In this document: positions 5,731-12,191 of the stretch, piece after piece
Layout of the letters: every line of letters begins with the position of its first letter
How positions within the stretch are numbered: the stretch's first letter is position 1
DNA from: Microcaldota archaeon
GTDB taxonomy: Archaea > Micrarchaeota > Micrarchaeia > Anstonellales > J096
Assembly (NCBI GenBank): GCA_015520875.1
Contig: WAPD01000034.1
Span: 1-13,477 of the forward strand
DNA: 13,477 nt
Direction of reading: 5' to 3'
Notes under the pieces: generated by a model
Database searches by the model: none
Seen by the model: only the letters and a program-made list of their open reading frames with translations
Told to the model about the DNA's origin: nothing
Program-made: the position numbers and the translations under genes

Positions 5731-6636
5731 ATGAAATTGGACGCTGTAAAAATAACAGATGCAGTATTAGGGTATAGCCACGATTTCTTTAGGAAAAGGG
5801 GTTTTATAGAACTAGTGCCAGTGATGTTGTCAGTAACAACAGACCCATTGGGACCAGACCCAGGAAGTTCTGTGATAAAAACACCCGAGATCGAGTATTT
5901 GGGACAAAGATTGGTAACAATGCAATCCATGATTCTACATAAGCAAATAGCTTTGAAAAAAGGATTGGAAAGGATAGTTATCTTTTCTCCCAACATAAGA
6001 TTGGAAAACCCAAAGAGAAGGGAAACAGGAAAACATCTCTTTGAATTCATGCAAATAGACTTTGAAATAGCCCATGCTAGGATGGGAGATGTAATGGATT
6101 TGGTGGAAGATTATATAATGGGACTTGTTCCATTTATCTCAGAATACTATGGAGATATTTTAAGGAAATATGGAAGGACATTGCCAAAGATAGAAAAACC
6201 TTTCCCTGTTTTTACTGTTAAAGAATTAGAAGAACAATATGGAAAAGACTGGGAGATAGAAAAATCCAAGGAAATGAAACAACCATTCTGGGTTATTTCC
6301 CATAAAAGGGAATTCTACGATAAAGAGGATCCCGAAAGACCTGGGACTTATCTAAACTATGATTTGATATATCCGGAAGGTTTTGGAGAAGGTCTATCTG
6401 GTGCTGAGAGAGAATGGGACTACGAGAGAATTTTAAAAAGATTGGAAAGGGACGCACAAGAAGGTCTTGATATAGAGAAATACAAACCTTATCTGGAATT
6501 AGCTAAAGAAGGGCTTGTTCCATCTGCTGGTGGTGGAATAGGTGTTGAGAGATTGGTGAGATGGTTAATAGGGGCGAAGCATGTGGGTGATGTGCAATTA
6601 TTTGAAAGAATTCCTGGAAAACCTGTAGAGTTTTAA
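5731..6636 (+). CDS. Archaeal asparagine synthetase related to AsnRS (AS-AR type)
   Basis: This 301-residue protein is a class II aminoacyl-tRNA synthetase catalytic core with no anticodon-binding domain. Its length matches the Pyrococcus abyssi AS-AR, which makes asparagine from aspartate, ATP and ammonia. Motif 2 is around SPNIRLE...RRETGKHLFEF (86-106) with R90 and E92, and motif 3 is GGGIGVERLVRWLIG (267-281) with the ATP-binding Arg. The opening 'PVMLSVTTDPLGPDPG' region is the substrate-side flipping-loop area of AsnRS/AspRS. E. coli AsnA also uses a class II synthetase fold, but this is the archaeal version. The divergent Lrp/AsnC gene and the shared control region suggest amino-acid-responsive expression. 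A tRNA-charging role is unlikely because the anticodon domain is missing. It ends just before a T-rich terminator. Confidence 0.85.
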   Translation: MKLDAVKITDAVLGYSHDFFRKRGFIELVPVMLSVTTDPLGPDPGSSVIKTPEIEYLGQRLVTMQSMILHKQIALKKGLERIVIFSPNIRLENPKRRETGKHLFEFMQIDFEIAHARMGDVMDLVEDYIMGLVPFISEYYGDILRKYGRTLPKIEKPFPVFTVKELEEQYGKDWEIEKSKEMKQPFWVISHKREFYDKEDPERPGTYLNYDLIYPEGFGEGLSGAEREWDYERILKRLERDAQEGLDIEKYKPYLELAKEGLVPSAGGGIGVERLVRWLIGAKHVGDVQLFERIPGKPVEF

Positions 6637-6641
6637 TGTGG

Positions 6642-6668
6642 TTTTTTAAGGTTTTTCATTCATTTTTT
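6642..6668 (+). terminator. T-rich terminator after asparagine synthetase; overlaps next TATA
   Basis: Three T-runs (6642-6647, 6652-6656, 6663-6668) follow the stop codon within 32 bp. The first run continues into TTTTTTAAG (6642-6650), centred about 28 nt before the ankyrin gene ATG (6674), so the same bases may end one transcript and position TBP for the next. Confidence 0.45.
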
Positions 6669-6673
6669 ATGTT

Positions 6674-7651
6674 ATGTTCAAAAGACCAGATCCATTCAAA
6701 TATGTAAAAGAGAACGACCCTGCCGGTTTAAGAGAAGCAATAAAAGGAAAAAAACTTTTTAAGAGAATAACTCTTCCTTGGACCAAAATAAATCCCAATG
6801 CTAAGGGAAAGAATGGCCCTATATTGCATCGTGTTATAGTGGAGAAGTGGTTCGCTGTAGCCGAGGATTTAGTTAAAGCTGGTGCTGATTTAAGAGCACG
6901 CGATAAAAAAGAGATGTTACCCGTTCATTTGGCAATACAACATCTACCAGAGTTTGCTGAGAAGTATTTGATGGAAGGTCTTGAAACGCCTTATGATGTG
7001 TTTTTGGCTGCGGCATTGTCCATACAAAGAAGCAATCGTAAAATTTTCAATAAACTCTATCCATTGCTAAAGAAGGAGCACTTAGAAATGCAAACAAAAG
7101 CAAACAAGAACACACTATTGCATTTGGCAGCTAATGAGGGCAAAAAAGCATTTTTTGACCATGTAATCTCACTTTACTATGATTATCGTCCTGAATTGAA
7201 AGTAAATGCTGCGGGAAAAACACCTGCCCATATTGCAGCAGCACATGGAACATTTCATATGTTTAAAGCAATTGTTTCCCTTTACCAAGAATCTCTTTTA
7301 ATAAGAGATAGTAAAGGTAGATATCCATTACATTTATCAATGCACGATAAAAGAAAAATAAACTTAATAAAGGAATCTCTCTCTCAAGAAGAGTTCCTAA
7401 AACAAATGTCCCAAAAAGACAATTATGGAAATGTCCCATTACATTATTTGGCAAGGTCAGGGTCCTTAACAGAAGCTCAAAAACAAGAAATTCTACATGA
7501 ACTAAATGGATTGGTAGATCCATCTTTATGGCAGGTAAAAAACCATGAAGGAGAAACTCCAACAGATTATTTGCCAATAGATCTCAGGAGAGCTTATGCG
7601 CTTATGGATATAACAAAGGAACTGGAACAACTTTGGGCAGCAAACAGTTAA
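6674..7651 (+). CDS. Ankyrin-repeat protein
   Basis: This 325-residue protein consists almost entirely of ankyrin repeats. The repeat signature (TPLHxAAxxG-like) appears near residues 49-52 (PILH), 82-87 (LPVHLA), 146-156 (NTLLHLAANEG), 182-192 (KTPAHIAAAHG), 216-222 (RYPLHLS), 253-263 (NVPLHYLARSG) and 294-299 (ETPTDY), giving about seven units with degenerate ones at both ends. There is no signal peptide or membrane segment, so it is probably a cytoplasmic protein-protein interaction scaffold; the partner is unknown. The stretch 88-145 lacks clear repeats. The ATG at 6674 has no Shine-Dalgarno site and is probably leaderless. The glutamine-synthetase-like gene starts 25 bp downstream on the same strand. 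Ankyrin proteins in symbiotic archaea are often discussed as host-interaction factors, but nothing here shows export. Confidence 0.85.
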   Translation: MFKRPDPFKYVKENDPAGLREAIKGKKLFKRITLPWTKINPNAKGKNGPILHRVIVEKWFAVAEDLVKAGADLRARDKKEMLPVHLAIQHLPEFAEKYLMEGLETPYDVFLAAALSIQRSNRKIFNKLYPLLKKEHLEMQTKANKNTLLHLAANEGKKAFFDHVISLYYDYRPELKVNAAGKTPAHIAAAHGTFHMFKAIVSLYQESLLIRDSKGRYPLHLSMHDKRKINLIKESLSQEEFLKQMSQKDNYGNVPLHYLARSGSLTEAQKQEILHELNGLVDPSLWQVKNHEGETPTDYLPIDLRRAYALMDITKELEQLWAANS

Positions 7652-7676
7652 AAATCCCTTTGGTTAAGGTTATAAT

Positions 7677-8999
7677 ATGTCTAAGCATATTATTAATAGA
7701 TTGGAAGAATATGATGCCAACTGGATAATTCTCCAATTCCCTACTTTAATAGGGGAAATAAAGGAAATCCACGTATCCAGAAATCACTTTGATGAAAGTG
7801 TTTTTGAAAAAGGTTATCTTGTTGAAGGTTTGTCCAAATATTTTAGCGATAGAAAAGACCTTTATTTAGTCCCAAGGGCAGAAACCTATGCAGAAGTGCC
7901 TTGGTATGTTAGGGCTGTTAGATTTATCTCAACAATAAGGGAAAGCTCAGGCGTTAGATATCCTTATGATGTTTATTATCCTTTGGAAAAATCCTTGGCT
8001 GTTGCTAAAAAAGTAGGTTTGAACTTGGAAATAAAACCTGCTGTTGAATTTACCATTGTTGAGGGTTTTACAGTAGATAGGGTAACAAGGGAAAGAGGAC
8101 CTTCAGCGGCCTTTGATTCTAAGGAAGGTAAATGGAACCCTATGGCCATGTTGCCTTCGGAAAGACCTTTCTCTTCCTTCCCTTACGATGCTTATTACGG
8201 AGTAAGGCAGCAAATCGTTGATATACTAACACAGGCGTTTGGCTATGGTGTTGTTTATACTACACATGGGGAAGCAACCTCCCAGCAACGTATTGGACTG
8301 GAACCTATGGACCCTGTAAAAAGTGCAGAGGCCGTTTTCTCCTTAAAATATGTGGCAAAAGCAGCTTCAATTGCCAACAATGTTTCAATTACATTTATGC
8401 CTTTGTTATTCCCAGGAGAAAAGGGAAATGCCCTGGAATTGAGATTATCGGGAAATTTAATAGAAGATGGGCAATTAACACAAGAAGGGGAATACTTCAT
8501 AGGAGGTATCTTAGAGCACTATAAGACCCTTTTACTATTTACAAACCCCACAACAAATTCATATAAAAGGCTAATGGTAGAGCCTTTCTACAGATCCTGG
8601 GGATATGGCATAGATGGAACATTGGTTAAAGTGGAACTAAGGGAAAACGAAGGATATTTAAGCTTAGGATTCCCAGATGCCATTTCCAATCCATTTTTAG
8701 CCTATGCGGCAATTATAGCTGCGGGTAGCGATGGTGTGAAACAAAAGATCTCTCCAGGAGATCCTGTTAAAATATCCCCAAGAACGATGACGATGGGCGA
8801 AAGAAAGAAAAGAAAAATTCATGAAATGCCCAGAGATCTATTACAGGTAATAGAAGGGCTGGAAAGTGATAATAATTACTTGAAGGGCATTTTCCCACCT
8901 GAAATGGTTATAGAATATGCAGAGCATAAATATAAAGAACTTAGAGATAACCTATCGTCGCCTAGCGCCTATGAATTGGATAAATATTTTTATCTTTAA
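7677..8999 (+). CDS. Glutamine synthetase (GSI) homologue lacking most catalytic residues
   Basis: This 440-residue protein aligns along its whole length with type I glutamine synthetase. Scaffold matches include VPRAETYAEVPW (65-76), FSLKYVAKAA (221-230), FIGGILEH (274-281), TNPTTNSYKRL (289-299), FPDAISNPFLAYAA (332-345) and the C-terminal ELDKYFYL. The active site is largely replaced (E. coli numbering, hand alignment): E129 is A122, E220 is R205, H269 is E254, H271 is R256, R339 is D313, E357 is S329 and R359 is G331; E212 is shifted or lost. E131 (E124) and the YKRL Arg remain. Normal glutamine synthesis is therefore doubtful; it may be a pseudoenzyme, a regulator or an altered ligase. 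AAGGT (7666-7670) six bases before the ATG is a possible ribosome-binding site, and GTTAAAAA near 7647 a possible TATA box. tRNA-Gln follows directly. Confidence 0.82.
   Translation: MSKHIINRLEEYDANWIILQFPTLIGEIKEIHVSRNHFDESVFEKGYLVEGLSKYFSDRKDLYLVPRAETYAEVPWYVRAVRFISTIRESSGVRYPYDVYYPLEKSLAVAKKVGLNLEIKPAVEFTIVEGFTVDRVTRERGPSAAFDSKEGKWNPMAMLPSERPFSSFPYDAYYGVRQQIVDILTQAFGYGVVYTTHGEATSQQRIGLEPMDPVKSAEAVFSLKYVAKAASIANNVSITFMPLLFPGEKGNALELRLSGNLIEDGQLTQEGEYFIGGILEHYKTLLLFTNPTTNSYKRLMVEPFYRSWGYGIDGTLVKVELRENEGYLSLGFPDAISNPFLAYAAIIAAGSDGVKQKISPGDPVKISPRTMTMGERKKRKIHEMPRDLLQVIEGLESDNNYLKGIFPPEMVIEYAEHKYKELRDNLSSPSAYELDKYFYL
8981..8988 (+). promoter_or_regulatory. Candidate TATA box for tRNA-Gln
   Basis: TAAATATT lies in the last codons of the preceding gene and would place transcription start about 7 nt before the mature tRNA 5' end. 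It is supported by spacing only. Confidence 0.35.
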
Positions 9000-9017
9000 T
9001 TTCTAAATAATACTTTA

Positions 9018-9090
9018 AGCCCTGTCGTCTAGTGGTCCAGGATGCGGGGTTCTGGTCCCCGAGACCCAGGTTCGAATCCTGGCAGGGCTA
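9018..9090 (+). tRNA. tRNA-Gln (anticodon CTG)
   Basis: All four arms fold by hand. The acceptor stem AGCCCTG (9018-9024) pairs perfectly with CAGGGCT (9083-9089), with discriminator A9090. The anticodon stem CGGGG/CCCCG (9045-9049, 9057-9061) closes the loop TTCTGGT, giving anticodon CTG (9052-9054) that reads CAG. The T arm is CCAGG-TTCGAAT-CCTGG (9066-9082). There is no intron and CCA is not encoded. The A1-U72 pair is typical of archaeal tRNA-Gln and is the feature recognised by the GatDE amidotransferase, so glutamine is probably attached by the indirect Glu-tRNA-Gln route (known for the domain, not shown here). Confidence 0.95.
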
Positions 9091-9092
9091 TG

Positions 9093-9100
9093 TTTTTAAT
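9093..9100 (+). promoter_or_regulatory. T-run after tRNA-Gln overlapping TATA-like box of the permease gene
   Basis: Five T (9093-9097) start three bases past the tRNA discriminator and fit a Pol termination signal. They run directly into TTTTTAAT, centred about 27-28 nt before the permease ATG at 9125, so one 8-bp sequence may act as terminator and TATA box. Confidence 0.45.
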
Positions 9101-9124
9101 TATTTGTGAATAGCTAAAAGAAAC

Positions 9125-10030
9125 ATGCAGTTACTCACCCTCATTTTAACCTTGATTATAGGGTATCTCTCAAAAGTGTTTCACTATCTAAAACCAGAAT
9201 TTTCCAAAGTCTTGTTAAGATATGTGTTTTATCTGGGTTTTCCTGCATTAACATTTTATTCCATAATAAATATGAAACTTTCACTAGGGGATGGTTGGGT
9301 TATATTGGCGAACATATTGATAACAGTATTCACATTACATTTCTCTAGATTTTTGGGCGAAAAACTAGGCTTCAAAGATGGAGATCTAGGGTCTTTTATG
9401 GCCTCTTCTACTATTCTCAACTATTCCGTTATTTATGTATTTGCTTATAAAATATTTGGAGACCTTGGATTATTTTATATGGCTTTATTTACCTTTGGCC
9501 ACACTATAAGTGCTTTAACCTATGGTTACTATCTGTTGAAGAAATATCATTCTGGACATGAGAAATCCATAGGTGAGTTAATAATAGAGGTTGTAACCAT
9601 ACCGCTAGTGCTCTCTGTTGTGTTTGGTGTTGTAGGAAACTTAATAGGCTTCAAGCTAGAAGGGCCATTAAAAGAGCTTATCTTTCTTATTGGAGAGTCT
9701 TCTATTCCAGTGGTGTTAATAGCATTGGGTCTCATGATTAATGTAAAGAAAATAAGCAATGTGGCCTTGGCAAGCGTCCTTCTCAGGGTAATAGGGGGTG
9801 CCATAATAGGTTTTATTATCTCCCAATTACTTCCACTTAATGAAATCCAGAAGTGGATCGTTATTATAGGAAGCATGGCACCTACTGGTTTTATGGCAGC
9901 CGTCTATGCAGAATCTGAAAACCTTAACCTGCAAGCTGCTGTAGATTCCATCTCTGCATCCATTCCACTATCTCTAATAGTGTTATCTTTATTAGATTTA
10001 GTGGGTAAATTATTAGGATGGTTTGGTTAG
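9125..10030 (+). CDS. AEC-family (auxin efflux carrier / malate permease) transporter
   Basis: This 301-residue membrane protein has about ten hydrophobic segments. It resembles the AEC family (Mem_trans fold), including the mid-protein crossover SIPVVLIALGLMI and the C-terminal SMAPTGFMAAVYAESENLNLQAAVDS region, where the conserved Pro sits in a broken helix. Family members move organic anions or amino-acid-like molecules across the cytoplasmic membrane; the substrate here is unknown. The break between the two five-helix halves is the charged loop KKYHSGHEKSIGE. There is no Shine-Dalgarno site, and a TATA-like box at the expected leaderless distance overlaps the tRNA terminator. The last 13 bp overlap the start of the secreted Cys-rich protein, suggesting translational coupling. 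Confidence 0.85.
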   Translation: MQLLTLILTLIIGYLSKVFHYLKPEFSKVLLRYVFYLGFPALTFYSIINMKLSLGDGWVILANILITVFTLHFSRFLGEKLGFKDGDLGSFMASSTILNYSVIYVFAYKIFGDLGLFYMALFTFGHTISALTYGYYLLKKYHSGHEKSIGELIIEVVTIPLVLSVVFGVVGNLIGFKLEGPLKELIFLIGESSIPVVLIALGLMINVKKISNVALASVLLRVIGGAIIGFIISQLLPLNEIQKWIVIIGSMAPTGFMAAVYAESENLNLQAAVDSISASIPLSLIVLSLLDLVGKLLGWFG

Positions 10031-10698
10031 TGCTCATTTTATTTCTAATTTTTATGCAGAATTACTTTGTTCCCATGGTGGAACAACCCCAAGAATTAAC
10101 AACAACCCAGTATGCCAAATCCTGTGTAAAGGATGTTAAACAACAATTTATTAGAGAAACATTAACAGGCGTCACCCAGGGACTTTACGTTTATAATATT
10201 ACAGTTAGCGAACTCTCGAAAGCTATCAGAGAGCCTAGAATTAGATTTTTGTTTGAACGCATAAAACCCGTTATTAGAGATATTATCGTAAGGGGAATAA
10301 TTCTAGCAAGGTTAAACCTATTTTATACAAAAGACAGATGTGGTAAGGTTGATTTTTGGATTTTATGTGGAACAAGCGACCCAAAAGAAGTCTCTTTAGG
10401 GGATCAAATAAGCTGGTATGCAACCCCTGGTTATCTAAAATTAAGAATGCAACAGTGTGTTAATTCTTTATCCATAAGATATAATGAAACAAGGGCGGAG
10501 GTTTGTTTTGATTGTTCCAATTCAAAAATTTATAGCGTTTCCTATACCGATAAAGAATTATTTTTGGATCAAGTACGTGGAACGTTTAATGCAACAGCCC
10601 AATGTATCTACAATGTAACAATCCCTGCAGAAACAATAGAATCAATAAAGAAAATATTGGGAAAAAATTTAACTATAAATGCTAGTATCTATTGTTGA
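10018..10698 (+). CDS. Secreted or membrane-anchored Cys-rich protein, unknown function
   Basis: I do not recognise this 226-residue protein. Residues 1-19 form a hydrophobic N-terminal segment (signal peptide or anchor) with no preceding charge, so most of the protein is probably outside the cell. The exported part has eight cysteines (36, 108, 117, 147, 163, 166, 196, 226), an even number that could form four disulfides, with the last Cys being the C-terminal residue. There are six N-glycosylation sequons (N60, N156, N191, N199, N217, N221), five of them after residue 150. The start at 10018 overlaps the permease gene by 13 bp and no clear Shine-Dalgarno site is seen, so coupled translation is likely. 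It could be a partner of the permease or a cell-surface protein. It overlaps trxB tail-to-tail by 10 bp. Confidence 0.75.
   Translation: MVWLVLILFLIFMQNYFVPMVEQPQELTTTQYAKSCVKDVKQQFIRETLTGVTQGLYVYNITVSELSKAIREPRIRFLFERIKPVIRDIIVRGIILARLNLFYTKDRCGKVDFWILCGTSDPKEVSLGDQISWYATPGYLKLRMQQCVNSLSIRYNETRAEVCFDCSNSKIYSVSYTDKELFLDQVRGTFNATAQCIYNVTIPAETIESIKKILGKNLTINASIYC
10662..10667 (-). terminator. Oligo-T terminator candidate for trxB
   Basis: Six T on the minus strand lie about 22 nt past the trxB stop, inside the convergent Cys-rich gene. Confidence 0.3.
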
Positions 10699-11639
10699 AG
10701 CACTTTATTTCCTGCATAATATCCTGCGATGGCGCCTTCTCCTGCTGAAACAACCGCTTGCTTAATTGAGCCCCATCTTACATCCCCCACTGCGTAAATC
10801 CCTTCTCTGGATGTCTCCATTTTCTCATTTGTTACAATATAACCGTTCTTTGTCTCAACCAAATCCTTTACTATTTGTGAATTGGGTTCATATCCTATGA
10901 AAATGAAAACTCCATCTACTTCAAGTTCCTTGGTTTCCCCTGTTTTCAAATTCTTTATCTTAATTTTCTCTACTTTTTCATTTCCAATAATCTCTTCCAC
11001 CACACTATCTAAAATAAACTCTGCCTTTGGATTGTTTTTAACTCTATCTACTAAAATCTTCTCTGCCCTGAATGTGTCCCTTCTGTGGATAAAATAAGCT
11101 TTTTTCACATACCTTAAAATGTAATCTCCTTCATCAAAGGCTGTGTTTCCTCCTCCTACGATTGCTACTACCTTATCCTTGAAAAAAGGAGCATCACAGA
11201 TAGCACACACGCTAACGCCTTTTCCAAAGAACTTATCTTCTCCTGGGATGCCCAATTTCCTGGGCTTGGCTCCTGTTGCAACTATAACAGCTTTTGCTTC
11301 ATATTCTGAAACCCTTGTTTTCACCTTCTTCTTTTCTCCTAAATCCTCTACTTTAATCGCTTCTTCCATATAATTGATGTGGGCCCCTGAATGTATTGCC
11401 TGCTCTGCTATAAGCTCTGCTAATTTGCTTCCTTCTATGAATTTAAATCCAGGATAGTTCTCAACAGCATATGTTAATGCTAAGGCCCCACCTGGAATAG
11501 CATTCTTTTCCAGTACCAGTGTTGAGGCTCCTGCTCTAGCACTATAAATGGCTGCGCTTAATCCCCCAATACCTGCTCCTAAAATAATAACATCATATTC
11601 TTTTTTTGTGGCTTTTTGAGATAATAATTTAAATTCCAT
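10689..11639 (-). CDS. trxB: Thioredoxin reductase
   Basis: This 316-residue flavoenzyme transfers electrons from NAD(P)H through FAD to thioredoxin-like proteins. The FAD-binding Rossmann motif GAGIGG is at 21-26, the ATG motif at 121-123, the redox-active disulfide C145-A-I-C148 is followed by D149, and the nucleotide-binding motif GGGNTA is at 162-167. HRRDTFRA (185-192) is the usual 2'-phosphate-binding segment, favouring NADPH. The second FAD motif GIYAVGDVR is near the C-terminus. It carries a slightly longer N-terminus (about 13 residues before the first strand) than the bacterial enzyme. The ATG at 11639 lies about 26 nt from a TATA element shared with the divergent DUF350 gene, so the transcript is probably leaderless. 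Confidence 0.95.
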   Translation of the reverse strand: MEFKLLSQKATKKEYDVIILGAGIGGLSAAIYSARAGASTLVLEKNAIPGGALALTYAVENYPGFKFIEGSKLAELIAEQAIHSGAHINYMEEAIKVEDLGEKKKVKTRVSEYEAKAVIVATGAKPRKLGIPGEDKFFGKGVSVCAICDAPFFKDKVVAIVGGGNTAFDEGDYILRYVKKAYFIHRRDTFRAEKILVDRVKNNPKAEFILDSVVEEIIGNEKVEKIKIKNLKTGETKELEVDGVFIFIGYEPNSQIVKDLVETKNGYIVTNEKMETSREGIYAVGDVRWGSIKQAVVSAGEGAIAGYYAGNKVLQQ

Positions 11640-11660
11640 GCCTTAATTTCACGACACAAC

Positions 11661-11670
11661 CTATATAAAC
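11661..11670. promoter_or_regulatory. Shared TATA box for trxB and the DUF350 gene
   Basis: CTATATAAAC contains palindromic TATATA and is the only TATA element between two divergent genes. It is about 26 nt from the trxB ATG (11639) and 26 nt from the ATG at 11692, but only about 8 nt from the upstream ATG at 11674. It therefore supports 11692 as the start of the DUF350 gene, with leaderless transcripts both ways. Confidence 0.6.
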
Positions 11671-11691
11671 ATAATGTGGGAATTTAAAACT

Positions 11692-12186
11692 ATGATTGAG
11701 TTCCTTTATTTACTTGCACGATATCTATTAATGCTAGGAGTTTCGGTTACAGTGCTCTATAGTGCTAGCAAGCTGATGGACAAACTAACAACAGAGATAG
11801 ATGAATGGAGGGAAATAGCAAAGGGAAACATCGCTGTTAGCATCTATTACGCCTCTGTGATACTAAGCTTTGGGATTATTATAAATGCGGGCATGGGCAA
11901 TTATCTGGCACCGGCCGGTGTTTCAGACCCTTATGTATTCGCATTGGCCCTATTGGGGGATATTTTAAGGGCAATTATAAGCATGGTCTCAGCCGTTATT
12001 ACAATCTATTTAGCCTTAACCTTTTACGATAAATTAACCCATGATATTGAAGAATTTGAAGAATTGAAAAATGGCAACATAGCTATGGGTGTGATTGTTG
12101 GAGGCGTCCTATTAGCAATATCACTTTTAATAGCACCTGCAGTAAAGTCTCTCTCTCAATATATCTTTTTAGCTTTGTTCGGGTGA
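11692..12186 (+). CDS. DUF350-family membrane protein, tandem duplication
   Basis: This 164-residue membrane protein has about four to five hydrophobic segments and two copies of a DUF350-like unit. Copy one has DKLTTEIDEWREIAKGNIAV (30-49) and copy two has DKLTHDIEEFEELKNGNIAM (113-132); each charged loop ends in the conserved GN.A and is flanked by transmembrane helices. The molecular function of DUF350 is not established. I place the start at 11692 rather than the in-frame ATG at 11674 because a strong TATA box lies 26 nt upstream of 11692 and almost on top of 11674; using 11674 would add MWEFKT. The stop codon lies inside the ribosome-binding site of proS, 5 bp downstream, so the two genes form an operon. 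Confidence 0.78.
   Translation: MIEFLYLLARYLLMLGVSVTVLYSASKLMDKLTTEIDEWREIAKGNIAVSIYYASVILSFGIIINAGMGNYLAPAGVSDPYVFALALLGDILRAIISMVSAVITIYLALTFYDKLTHDIEEFEELKNGNIAMGVIVGGVLLAISLLIAPAVKSLSQYIFLALFG
12181..12186 (+). promoter_or_regulatory. Shine-Dalgarno site of proS overlapping the upstream stop codon
   Basis: GGGTGA matches the archaeal anti-SD complement (GGTGA) with five bases before the ATG at 12192, and its TGA is the stop of the DUF350 gene. It decides the proS start and implies coupled translation. Confidence 0.6.
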
Positions 12187-12191
12187 AAAAT

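Noticed and set aside
5731..6636. Asparaginyl-tRNA synthetase
   Set aside because: The class II core is AsnRS-like, but there is no N-terminal OB-fold anticodon-binding domain and the length equals the archaeal AS-AR asparagine synthetases.
7677..9090. Functional link between the GS-like gene and the adjacent tRNA-Gln
   Set aside because: The theme match is attractive, but the tRNA has its own likely TATA box and terminator, and neighbouring position alone is not evidence. Treated as chance.
11674..11691. Upstream in-frame ATG as start of the DUF350 gene
   Set aside because: It lies only about 8 nt from the TATA box; the ATG at 11692 is at the normal 26-nt distance. Kept only as an alternative start.
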